Below are positions 18,533-24,800 of a DNA stretch of 64,000 nt, one piece after another. The notes under the pieces were generated by a model. It saw only the letters and a list, made by a program, of their open reading frames with translations. It was not told the DNA's origin and searched no databases. Origin of the DNA: Polaromonas sp. (lineage in GTDB: Bacteria; Pseudomonadota; Gammaproteobacteria; Burkholderiales; Burkholderiaceae_C); the NCBI RefSeq assembly GCF_030689685.1, contig NZ_JAUYEY010000078.1, positions 17,466 to 81,465 of the forward strand. The letters are read 5' to 3'. The position numbers and the translations under genes are program-made. Position 1 is the stretch's first letter. Each line of letters starts with the position of its first letter.

Positions 18533-19392
18533 ACCCCTTTTCATTCAAGCAGCGCCTGGCGCAAGACCGGGTGTTGCTGGCCCCCGGTGTGTACGACGCG
18601 CTGAGTGCGCTGGTGGCCGCGCAGGCCGGGTTTGAGGCGCTGTACCTGTCGGGCGCGTCGATTGCCTACACGCGACTGGGCCGCTCTGACGTGGGGCTGA
18701 CCACCTACAGCGAAGTGGCCGACACCCTGGCCCGCATCACCGAGCGCGTCAGCCTGCCGGTCATCGTGGACGCCGATACCGGCTTTGGCAATGCGCTCAA
18801 CGTGATGCGCACCATCAAGGGATTTGAGCGGGCCGGCGCGGCCATGGTCCAGCTCGAAGACCAGAGTTTCCCCAAACGCTGCGGGCATCTGGACGGTAAA
18901 TCCGTCATTCCGGTGCAGGAGATGGTGGGCAAGCTCAAGGCCGCACTGGATGCCCGTAGCAGCGAGCATACGCTGATCCTGGCGCGCACCGATGCGCTGG
19001 CAGTTGAGGGCCTGGACGCCGCGCTGGACCGCGCCCAGCGTTATGTCGAATGTGGCGTGGACGCCCTGTTCATCGAAGCCCTGCGCACGCCAGAACAGAT
19101 GGATGCGGCTTGCGCGCGTTTTGGCCAGCGCGTCCCGCTGCTGGCCAACATGGTGGAAGGCGGCAAGACGCCGGTGCAAAGCGCTGCTGAACTGGGCGCG
19201 CGCGGTTTTCGCATCGTGATCTTCCCCGGCGGCACAGCCCGCGCCGTGGCGCACACCTTGCAGGGCTACTACGCCAGCCTGAACCAGCACCAGACCACAG
19301 CGCCGTGGCACAAGCAGATGCTGGATTTTGACGGGCTCAATGCCGTCATCGGAACGGACGAGCTGTTGGCGGCGGGCAAGCGCTACGAGTGA
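18529..19392 (+). CDS. Isocitrate lyase/PEP mutase-superfamily C-C lyase
   Basis: The start is taken as GTG at 18529 because it overlaps the previous stop and the protein MNPFSFKQRL aligns with the family from its first residues; length 287. It has the metal-binding motif DADTGFGN (81-88) and the catalytic segment KRCGH (116-120), the form found in true lyases such as methylisocitrate lyase and 2,3-dimethylmalate lyase rather than in phosphoenolpyruvate mutases. Such enzymes cleave a 2-hydroxy di- or tri-acid to pyruvate or a 2-oxo acid plus a carboxylate. It is the last gene of the cluster and a fitting final step after the hydro-lyase. Confidence 0.88.
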   Translation: MNPFSFKQRLAQDRVLLAPGVYDALSALVAAQAGFEALYLSGASIAYTRLGRSDVGLTTYSEVADTLARITERVSLPVIVDADTGFGNALNVMRTIKGFERAGAAMVQLEDQSFPKRCGHLDGKSVIPVQEMVGKLKAALDARSSEHTLILARTDALAVEGLDAALDRAQRYVECGVDALFIEALRTPEQMDAACARFGQRVPLLANMVEGGKTPVQSAAELGARGFRIVIFPGGTARAVAHTLQGYYASLNQHQTTAPWHKQMLDFDGLNAVIGTDELLAAGKRYE

Positions 19393-19402
19393 GCGGCGTG
19401 AC

Positions 19403-20407
19403 TCAGCTTCGGCGCTGTGCCATGTAAAACCACTCCTGCCCGGGCTCGGCGCGCGGGTTGGGAAAAACCACAAAGCCGTCGTGCGGCGCTTTCACCTCAG
19501 TGCCGCTGTGGCGTATGCCAATCAGCTCGCCGGCATACACCGCGTCAAAGCTGCGCCATTCGCGGCTGAACTGGTCACCGGCATGTTCGCGATCCGTCAC
19601 ATCAACCAGGCGCAGGATCTCGCGCTCGGTGGGTGTCGCTTCCAGCGGCCTTGAAATCATGTTCAGCAGCGCCAGCGTCTGCAAAATCGCGCGGCGCGCG
19701 ACCTGCACCCCTTTCGGGTCGTCGTGTTGGCCGCACTCCAGCGTCACGCCGTAACCGCCGCGCGAGCGCATGTATTCGGTGCTGCCCACGCCATAGTTCG
19801 GATTGGTCACCAGCGTCTGCGCCCGGGCCGTGCCGGCGGCGGCGGGCGCCGCTGCGCGCCGCGCCACACCCCGCGCATAGGTGTCCAGCCAGCCTTCAAC
19901 AATGCGCGGCGCACCGGTGCACAGGGCTAGCTGCATTTCTGCTTCGGCGTGGCTGAAAGGCTCCAGCGTGCCGCTGTTGTTCTGCGGGCCGATCATCACA
20001 AAAGGTGCGCCACCGGTGTGGAAGGAGTGCAGGTCCAGCAACACATCGTGCGCATCAAGCAGCGGGCACAAGACATTGGCAATGCAGTCTTCAAAATCCT
20101 GCGGAATCGCACTGGGCGCCATGTTGCGGTTCAGGTTGCGGTCACCGGTGCGCTGATTGAGCCGGTAGGCCAGCGGGTTGGTGACGGGCACGAAGGTCAC
20201 CGTGCCGCGTTCGATGCCGAGCTGGCCGCGGTCGATCTCTTGCAGCAGCTGCGTGATGGCTTGGGTGCCGCAGACCTCATTGCCGTGGACGGCGCCCAGG
20301 ACCAGCAGGCGCGGCCCGAGGGCCAGACCGTGGCAGGTGTGGGTGCGCAGATGGGTGGGGCGGGGCCCGGATGCCGGGGATGCGACGGTCGGGGTGGGGT
20401 CGGTCAT
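19403..20407 (-). CDS. Succinylglutamate desuccinylase/aspartoacylase-family zinc deacylase
   Basis: The 334-residue protein has the AstE/AspA zinc carboxypeptidase fold: HGNEVCG (His41, Glu44), the third zinc ligand in LLDLHSFHTGG and substrate-binding RDLN-like NLNRNM. I chose the ATG at 20407 since the upstream extension is encoded by an inverted repeat. It hydrolyses an N-acyl amino acid, or an ester or amide of similar shape. It ends convergently with the lyase gene. It might deacylate or deamidate a metabolite of the adjoining pathway, but opposite strand and separate promoter make this uncertain. Confidence 0.85.
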   Translation of the reverse strand: MTDPTPTVASPASGPRPTHLRTHTCHGLALGPRLLVLGAVHGNEVCGTQAITQLLQEIDRGQLGIERGTVTFVPVTNPLAYRLNQRTGDRNLNRNMAPSAIPQDFEDCIANVLCPLLDAHDVLLDLHSFHTGGAPFVMIGPQNNSGTLEPFSHAEAEMQLALCTGAPRIVEGWLDTYARGVARRAAAPAAAGTARAQTLVTNPNYGVGSTEYMRSRGGYGVTLECGQHDDPKGVQVARRAILQTLALLNMISRPLEATPTEREILRLVDVTDREHAGDQFSREWRSFDAVYAGELIGIRHSGTEVKAPHDGFVVFPNPRAEPGQEWFYMAQRRS

Positions 20408-20569
20408 GGTGCTTTGTTTATACAGCGCTTCCTGAAGGTTGAGCGGCTCGGGGCTTGCCTGGCCTTTCCTGCATTCGCAGGATGCGAAACGGGAAAACTT
20501 CGCGTCTATGATCTGCGGTGTTTGGGGTCTGTTATATTGACCTGACTGGAGTCCGCGATGTGCATAAAT
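20408..20569. other. Gap upstream of the cassette region, nothing recognised
   Basis: This stretch lies between the zinc deacylase start and the long palindrome. It holds the deacylase promoter region. I see no convincing gene or repeat apart from the inverted repeat that begins at 20570. Confidence 0.5.
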
Positions 20570-20641
20570 TTGTTGAACTAAACCGCTGACGCGGTGGCTG
20601 TCTTCGCAGACCACCACCGCGTCAGCGGTTTAGTTCAACAA
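20570..20641. repeat. Perfect 28-base inverted repeat abutting attC
   Basis: Arms 20570-20597 and 20614-20641 are perfect reverse complements (starting TTGTTGAACTAAACC and ending GGTTTAGTTCAACAA). The 16-base loop itself contains GTCT-TCGC-AGAC. There is no T-run, so it is not a standard terminator. The right arm ends inside the first simple site of the attC that follows (GTTCAAC). Confidence 0.85.
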
Positions 20642-20692
20642 TTCATTCAAGCCGAAGCCGCTTCGCGGCTCGGCTTAATTCAGGCGTTAGCG
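20633..20692 (+). other. Integron attC recombination site (attC1)
   Basis: The site begins with GTTCAAC (fits RYYYAAC), continues AATTCATTCAAGCCGAAGCC, has the central GCTTCGCGGC turn and GGCTTAATTCAGGC, and ends GTTAGCG (near GTTRRRY). This is very close to the well-known attC of the aadA-type cassettes. It lies right before the LysE-type gene and would be the 3' end of a preceding cassette, whose gene is no longer present. Confidence 0.85.
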
Positions 20693-20710
20693 CGCATGGG
20701 AGTGTCGCCT

Positions 20711-21337
20711 ATGTTTCCTCTCGAAGTCTGGCTGGCCTATACCGCCGCATGTGTCTTGCTAGTGCTTGCTCCAGGCCCTGACAATCTTCTCGCCATTGGG
20801 CGCGGCCTTAGTCAGGGCCGGTTTGCCGCCTTCATTTCTGGTTTGTCGTCGGGCGTTGGCATCCTCTTTCACGTTGCGGCCGCCACATTTGGCCTTACGC
20901 TGCTCATTCAAACTTCGGCCATCGCGTTCTTGGTCGTTAAGGTAGTTGGCGCTGCCTATCTTGTCTGGCTCGGGGTCAAGGTGCTTCGTTCCCGTAGTCT
21001 CATCACATTTGCTCCCGTGGCCCGCCAGCCGGCGCGAACCATTTTCCTTACCGGTTTTTTCTCGGCGGCGCTTAACCCCAAGCCAAGCCTATTTGTGCTT
21101 GCCTTCATTCCGCAGTTCGTAAGCCCTGAGCGCGGTTCGGTCACTATCCAAATGTTGTGCTACGGCTTGTGGTTTGCGCTGCTCACTGCGGCGGGTTTTT
21201 CGCTCATGGGCATCTTTGCCTCGCGCCTTTCCGCTTGGTTGCGGCGCCGTCCGCGTGTCGTCGCCACTCTCAATGTTGGCGCTGGCGTTACCTTCATTGC
21301 GTCCGGCCTTTCGGTCTTGGCGCTCAAGCAGCGGTAA
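20711..21337 (+). CDS. LysE/RhtB-family exporter on a gene cassette
   Basis: The 208-residue protein has six hydrophobic segments and the LysE/RhtB signature APGPDNLLAIGRGLSQG near residues 20-36, followed by a Gly-rich second half. The family exports amino acids or their derivatives by proton antiport. I prefer ATG 20711, with GGGAG 8 bases upstream, over the in-frame ATG at 20696, which lies 4 bases after attC1. Being flanked by two attC sites in the same orientation it is a typical one-gene integron cassette. Codon use looks less GC-biased than in the neighbours. Confidence 0.9.
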   Translation: MFPLEVWLAYTAACVLLVLAPGPDNLLAIGRGLSQGRFAAFISGLSSGVGILFHVAAATFGLTLLIQTSAIAFLVVKVVGAAYLVWLGVKVLRSRSLITFAPVARQPARTIFLTGFFSAALNPKPSLFVLAFIPQFVSPERGSVTIQMLCYGLWFALLTAAGFSLMGIFASRLSAWLRRRPRVVATLNVGAGVTFIASGLSVLALKQR

Positions 21338-21341
21338 TGGG

Positions 21342-21412
21342 CGCTAACCCGGCGGTCAACCGGACGCTGCGCGATAAAGCCGCGCAGCGCAGGTTACCTT
21401 GAACGGTTGGGC
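21342..21412 (+). other. Integron attC recombination site (attC2)
   Basis: It starts CGCTAAC just after the LysE-type stop and ends GTTGGGC (a perfect GTTRRRY core). The inside folds as a hairpin with GACGCTGCGCG opposite CGCGCAGCG and GGTCAACC opposite GGTTACCTTGA, the imperfect pairing expected of attC sites. Confidence 0.85.
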
Positions 21413-21421
21413 GTCTCACAC

Positions 21422-21664
21422 ATGAGTACCGATATGTCCGCCGAGCAAAAAATCACCGCGGCACCACCAGATGGTCTGCCGACTTACCGTCTACTCACAG
21501 GCCCTGATGATGCAACGTTCTGCCACCGGGTCAGCGAAGCCATCGCTCTTGGCTACAAGCTCTATGGTTCACCAGCTGCGACATTCAACGGCCAACAGGT
21601 CATCGTCGCACAGGCCATCATCTGGCCGTCAATCGAATCGGCAATCGCGGAGCGAAAAACATGA
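21422..21664 (+). CDS. Small DUF1737-type protein on a gene cassette
   Basis: The 80-residue protein contains the DUF1737 pattern TYRLLTGPDDATFCHRVSEA, then ALGYKLYGSPAATFNGQQVI and VAQAIIW. Proteins of this kind occur often as integron cassettes and their function is unknown. The start at ATG 21422 lies 10 bases after the attC2 core, as expected for a cassette gene with little 5' leader. It is probably soluble. Confidence 0.82.
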   Translation: MSTDMSAEQKITAAPPDGLPTYRLLTGPDDATFCHRVSEAIALGYKLYGSPAATFNGQQVIVAQAIIWPSIESAIAERKT

Positions 21665-21771
21665 GTCTCGAATCTCGTGCCCATGTATTTTGCCCACCGC
21701 GTTGTGCAGAGTATGGATCGAGCAGCGCAGCAGCAGTCGCACTACCGTCCGGTGCATCGCGCATAGCTGAC

Positions 21772-21862
21772 GAGGCGCCCAACCATGCCTTGCACCGGGC
21801 GCTCAGCCAGCGGCGCTCCGCTTGCTGGTTTGGCGCCGGTGAAGGCAGACATTGAGGCTGTA
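21772..21862 (+). other. Degenerate attC-like site (attC3)
   Basis: The left end GCCCAACCATGCCTTGCACC fits an attC start (GCCCAAC), and an inner hairpin GCCAGCGG-CGCT-CCGCTTGCTGG follows. The right side GGTGAAGGCAGACATTGAGG pairs partly with the left but lacks a proper GTTRRRY core. I read it as a decayed or recombined attC ending the DUF1737 cassette. Confidence 0.55.
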
Positions 21863-21879
21863 TTTTTGTCCCTTGAACC

Positions 21880-22213
21880 AAAGGTGGCTGTGGGCCGTGT
21901 CAGCTCAGAAACCGATGCCTGCGCCACCCCGAGCGCACGCCGGTGCGACAAGTCTCTTTCTTTGCGCGCAACCAGGCCTCACCGCACCAGTTCACCGAGC
22001 GCATGAAGCAGGCCATTGACAGCCCCAGGGGCAGAAAGCTTTATAGCCAGCGCATGGCCCACCGTAGAGCCGGTGTTTGCCAACATCCGGCACAACAAGC
22101 AGCTCAACCGCTTCACGCTCAGGACGCAGCCCAAGGTCAATACGCAGTGGATGCTGTATTGCCTGGTGCACAACATCGAGAAGTTGGCGAACAACGGGTA
22201 TGCGCAGGGCTAA
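21880..22213 (+). pseudogene. IS1182-type transposase remnant
   Basis: Two frames together give the C-terminal end of an IS1182-family DDE transposase: HPERTPVRQVSFFARN and GRKLYSQRMA in one frame, then TVEPVFANIRHNKQLNRFTL and WMLYCLVHNIEKLANNGYAQ in the next. One extra C near 22059 explains the shift (GCCCACC for GCCACC). The N-terminal three quarters of the gene and any terminal inverted repeats are missing. It directly follows the degenerate attC. Confidence 0.82.
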
Positions 22214-22306
22214 AGGCGGGCAAAGTGTCTCGCAGGGGCAGCATAGGGGCCGATATCCCGGCTACAGGCTTGCATGAAGGCCGGCGGCTCGGGCAAACTG
22301 GAGGAG

Positions 22307-22336
22307 AGAGGACTCAGGGTCAGAGGACTCAGGGTC
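22307..22336. repeat. Two tandem copies of a 15-base unit
   Basis: AGAGGACTCAGGGTC is repeated twice without change (22307-22321 and 22322-22336). It lies between the transposase remnant and the nucleotidyltransferase stop. Apart from this I see nothing coding in 22214-22402. Confidence 0.8.
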
Positions 22337-22402
22337 AGGTCTCCCATCTTGCATTTTATCTAAGCCAAACATTTCAACGGGCGACAGCTCGTCACCCTTC
22401 AC

Positions 22403-23365
22403 TCACTTCTTTTCCTGGCTTGGCCGCTGATACTGCGGCATATGCGTCCGTACCAGCTCTTCAACCAAATCAGCCTGCAGCGCATCCTTGACGCGTTTTT
22501 TTGGGTCGCGCCCCGGGGCGTTTGAGATCATGCGTTTGATGGCCACGAAAGTCAGCGGGTCCATCGTGTTCATCACGGCCATGTGGCCTGTCTCGGCAAC
22601 CACCACCTGGCTGAAGCGCTGGGCGCTCAGGATTTTTTCGGCGCCCTCAATCTGAACTGCCCACAAATCGTTTTCGTCATTGCTCATGCGGAAGGGGTGC
22701 GGGTCGCCGTCTTTGGCGGTGCGCCTGATGACATCCACCTCAAAGCCTGAATCGTTGATTGCCGTCTGCTTCTGGTCTTGCTTCACCCTGAAGGTTGGGT
22801 CGGCTTTGCGCAAGGCGCCAATAAACGAGCTGTCCATGCGCTGCATCTGAGAGACAAATGACATGCGTTTGCGGCTGTCAAACAACAGGTCAATGTCTTG
22901 CGTGGCGAGGGCGTCAGGCATGAAGCGCACGCCGCATGCGCTTTCGTAGGCATACAGCGTGTGTGTGCCTATGGTCACAAAATGATCTTGCAGGCCAACC
23001 GCCTCCAGTGCGTTGAGGGTTTTGATGACGATACCGGGCACGCGGCCAACGCGCAGTGCTTTGTTCAGGCGTTGCTGGTTATGCGCGGCGGCGGTTAAAG
23101 AAACCAGTCGGCTTGAGGCCTCGGCTTTCCGGGTTTTGAAGCGCTGGTAAATTTGCGCGTTCTCTGCGCTGCGTGGCCCCAGCGATTTTTGCGCGCCCCG
23201 GGATGACTCGCGGATCAGGTACTCGGTGCCGCTTTGCGTACGCCAGAACATCGAGCCCCGCACCTCAGCGGCTTCGGCCCGGGCACGGCGCAACTCCAGA
23301 AAGACGGTTTCAGCATCGATGTATTGCCGCGTCTGATTCGGGAGGAGTTCCAGGATGGGGCTCAT
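22403..23365 (-). CDS. GSU2403-type nucleotidyltransferase-fold protein
   Basis: The 320-residue protein has a nucleotidyltransferase core around FVTIGTHTLYAYESACGVRF and TQDIDLLFDSRKR, where the Asp-Ile-Asp pair is the usual metal-binding motif. An N-terminal helical region (about 1-105) precedes it. This resembles the PF12281/GSU2403 family, known mainly from comparative genomics. It sits in an accessory region next to cassette debris with no partner gene. A toxin, defence or RNA-modifying role is possible but not shown. The ATG complementary to 23363-23365 starts the protein, just after an AT-rich stretch. Confidence 0.75.
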   Translation of the reverse strand: MSPILELLPNQTRQYIDAETVFLELRRARAEAAEVRGSMFWRTQSGTEYLIRESSRGAQKSLGPRSAENAQIYQRFKTRKAEASSRLVSLTAAAHNQQRLNKALRVGRVPGIVIKTLNALEAVGLQDHFVTIGTHTLYAYESACGVRFMPDALATQDIDLLFDSRKRMSFVSQMQRMDSSFIGALRKADPTFRVKQDQKQTAINDSGFEVDVIRRTAKDGDPHPFRMSNDENDLWAVQIEGAEKILSAQRFSQVVVAETGHMAVMNTMDPLTFVAIKRMISNAPGRDPKKRVKDALQADLVEELVRTHMPQYQRPSQEKK

Positions 23366-23488
23366 CTTTTCAGGTGTTTCTATGAAAAACTCAAATTATC
23401 CTGAAAACTAATATAAATCAAGGACTAATTGACTTTACGGAGACGCGTTGTGGAGCAGCTACAGGCGGGAAAGGGTTGCTTTTGGGGT

Positions 23489-23507
23489 AATGCAACATAA
23501 TTGCGTT
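23489..23507. promoter_or_regulatory. Possible Zur/Fur-type operator
   Basis: AATGCAA-CATAA-TTGCGTT is an imperfect palindrome (6 of 7 pairs) in an AT-rich patch 42 bases before the Fur-family start. Its size and AATGnnA arms resemble Zur boxes of proteobacteria. It would allow zinc-dependent autoregulation and control of the following operon. Confidence 0.5.
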
Positions 23508-23548
23508 TATGATGCTTGTCGCGCCAATCGCCGCAAAATCCTGACCAC

Positions 23549-24136
23549 ATGACCTCCGCTACCCCCCAAAACGACACCACCGTTGATCCCATAGCCGCAC
23601 TGCTGTCCGCCCACGGCCTGCGGCGCACGCATGCTGCGCGGCGGGTGCTGGGTTGGCTGCTGGCGCATCCGGATACGAGTTACACCCACGCGCAGTTGCA
23701 GGCGGCACTGACCGAGGGAGACGAAGAGCCTGGATTGCGAATCAAGTCCCCAATGACAAGGACGGGGGAGAAGGCGAGGGCGGCAGACACGGCACCTCTG
23801 GACCGCGTCACGCTTTACCGCCTGATTGACCGGCTCACACAGGTTGGCCTGTTGCTGTGCCGGGTCGATGCCAGCCGGGTGCGGCGTTACCAGGCGATGC
23901 CGGCGGGCGTGCACGCCATGCCGCACTTTGAATGCCAGAGCTGCCACCGCGACAGCCCGCTGGAGAGCGCTTTGCAATCCAGCGCAAATGACCTGGAGCG
24001 GGCGGCGCAATCTGCGCTGGATGCGCTCAAGGCCTTGGGTTACCGGGGCATGAGCCTGGACTTTGCGGTGCGTGGTGTGTGCGCCGACTGCGCCACCGGC
24101 AGCACCGGTACCGCAGTGAAAGGGCTGGCGGCATGA
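23549..24136 (+). CDS. Fur-family regulator, probably Zur
   Basis: The 195-residue protein has the Fur winged helix (GLRRTHAARRVLGWLLAHP, then DRVTLYRLIDRLTQVGLL) and a zinc-binding C-terminal part with FECQSCHR and GVCADCA, giving two CxxC pairs. Fur-family proteins bind a metal and repress uptake genes. Neighbours encode an ABC system and a ZnuD-like receptor, so zinc is the likely ligand. The protein is longer than the usual 140-165 residues because about 30 residues between LQAALTEG and LDRVTLYR are encoded by a repeat-derived insertion (23735-23772 and flanks). That insertion sits just before the recognition helix. Confidence 0.82.
   Translation: MTSATPQNDTTVDPIAALLSAHGLRRTHAARRVLGWLLAHPDTSYTHAQLQAALTEGDEEPGLRIKSPMTRTGEKARAADTAPLDRVTLYRLIDRLTQVGLLLCRVDASRVRRYQAMPAGVHAMPHFECQSCHRDSPLESALQSSANDLERAAQSALDALKALGYRGMSLDFAVRGVCADCATGSTGTAVKGLAA
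23735..23772. repeat. Dispersed repeat family D inside the Fur/Zur gene
   Basis: TGGATTGCGAATCAAGTCCC then CAATGACAAGGACGGG matches the intergenic copy at 26341-26374 (TGGATTGCGGGTCAGGCCCG then CAATGACAGGCCCG) with only a few differences. It is in frame and encodes about LRIKSPMTRTG. Confidence 0.7.
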
Positions 24137-24789
24137 TCAGCACCCGGCAACTGGCCTACCAGTACCCGGGCGGCGCCGAGCTGCGGTTTGAAGACATGGC
24201 TGTGCCGCAGGGTGGGGTGGTTCTGTTGCGCGGCGCCTCGGGCTCGGGCAAGTCAAGCTGGCTGGCGCTGGCGGCCGGGCTGCTGGCGCCAACGGCGGGC
24301 GACATCACCGTTGCCGGCCAGTCCATGGCCACGCTGGGCAAGGTCGCGGGTGACGCCTGGCGCGCCAGAACGATTGGTTTTCTGCCGCAAAAGCTGCATT
24401 TGAGCGAAGCACTGACGGTGCACGCCAACCTGGCGATGGCGCAATGGGCGGCGGGGCAGGCGCAGGACGACGGCCGCATCCGCGAGGCGCTGACGGCGCT
24501 GGGTGTGGCTGAACTGGCAGCACGCAAACCAGGGCAACTCTCTGGCGGGCAAGCCCAGCGGGTCGCGCTGGCGCGGGCGGTGCTGTTGCAGCCGAAAGTG
24601 ATTCTGGCGGACGAGCCGACGGCCAGCCTGGATGACGAGGCCGCGAGCCAGGCGGTGCAGTTGCTGCAGGCGACTGCCACGCGTTACGGCGCGACGCTGG
24701 TGATTGCCACGCACGATTCGCGGGTGGCGGCCAATCTGGATGGTCAAATCGGCTACCAGCCCTTATTCTTTGTGCGTAACCAGCTATGA
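24133..24789 (+). CDS. ABC transporter ATPase of the putative zinc locus (LolD/MacB type)
   Basis: The 218-residue protein starts at ATG 24133, overlapping the Fur-family stop as ATGA. It has Walker A GASGSGKS, signature LSGGQAQRVALARA, Walker B VILADEPTA and switch His in VIATHD. It pairs with the FtsX-type permease that follows. The last residues (GYQPLFFVRNQL) are encoded by a family A repeat that also contains the start codon of the permease, so the original C-terminus may have been replaced. Confidence 0.9.
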   Translation: MISTRQLAYQYPGGAELRFEDMAVPQGGVVLLRGASGSGKSSWLALAAGLLAPTAGDITVAGQSMATLGKVAGDAWRARTIGFLPQKLHLSEALTVHANLAMAQWAAGQAQDDGRIREALTALGVAELAARKPGQLSGGQAQRVALARAVLLQPKVILADEPTASLDDEAASQAVQLLQATATRYGATLVIATHDSRVAANLDGQIGYQPLFFVRNQL

Positions 24790-24800
24790 AAACAATAGCA
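24744..24800. repeat. Dispersed repeat family A spanning an operon junction
   Basis: It reads ATCGGCTACCAGCCCTTATT, then TGTGCGTAACCAGCTATG and AAAACAATAGCA, the same order as the reverse complement of the 6520 copy. It covers the 3' end of the ATPase gene, its stop, and the ATG plus first codons of the permease gene. Confidence 0.78.

Noticed and set aside
21661..21855. Small open frame after the DUF1737 cassette gene
   Set aside because: It runs through the attC-like site and ends in it; there is no family pattern and no separate ribosome binding site.
22307..22336. Tandem 15-base units considered as a CRISPR or VNTR seed
   Set aside because: There are only two copies, with no spacer and no cas genes.
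22403..23365. AbiEii-type toxin of a toxin-antitoxin pair
   Set aside because: The nucleotidyltransferase motif differs from AbiEii and there is no adjacent antitoxin gene.
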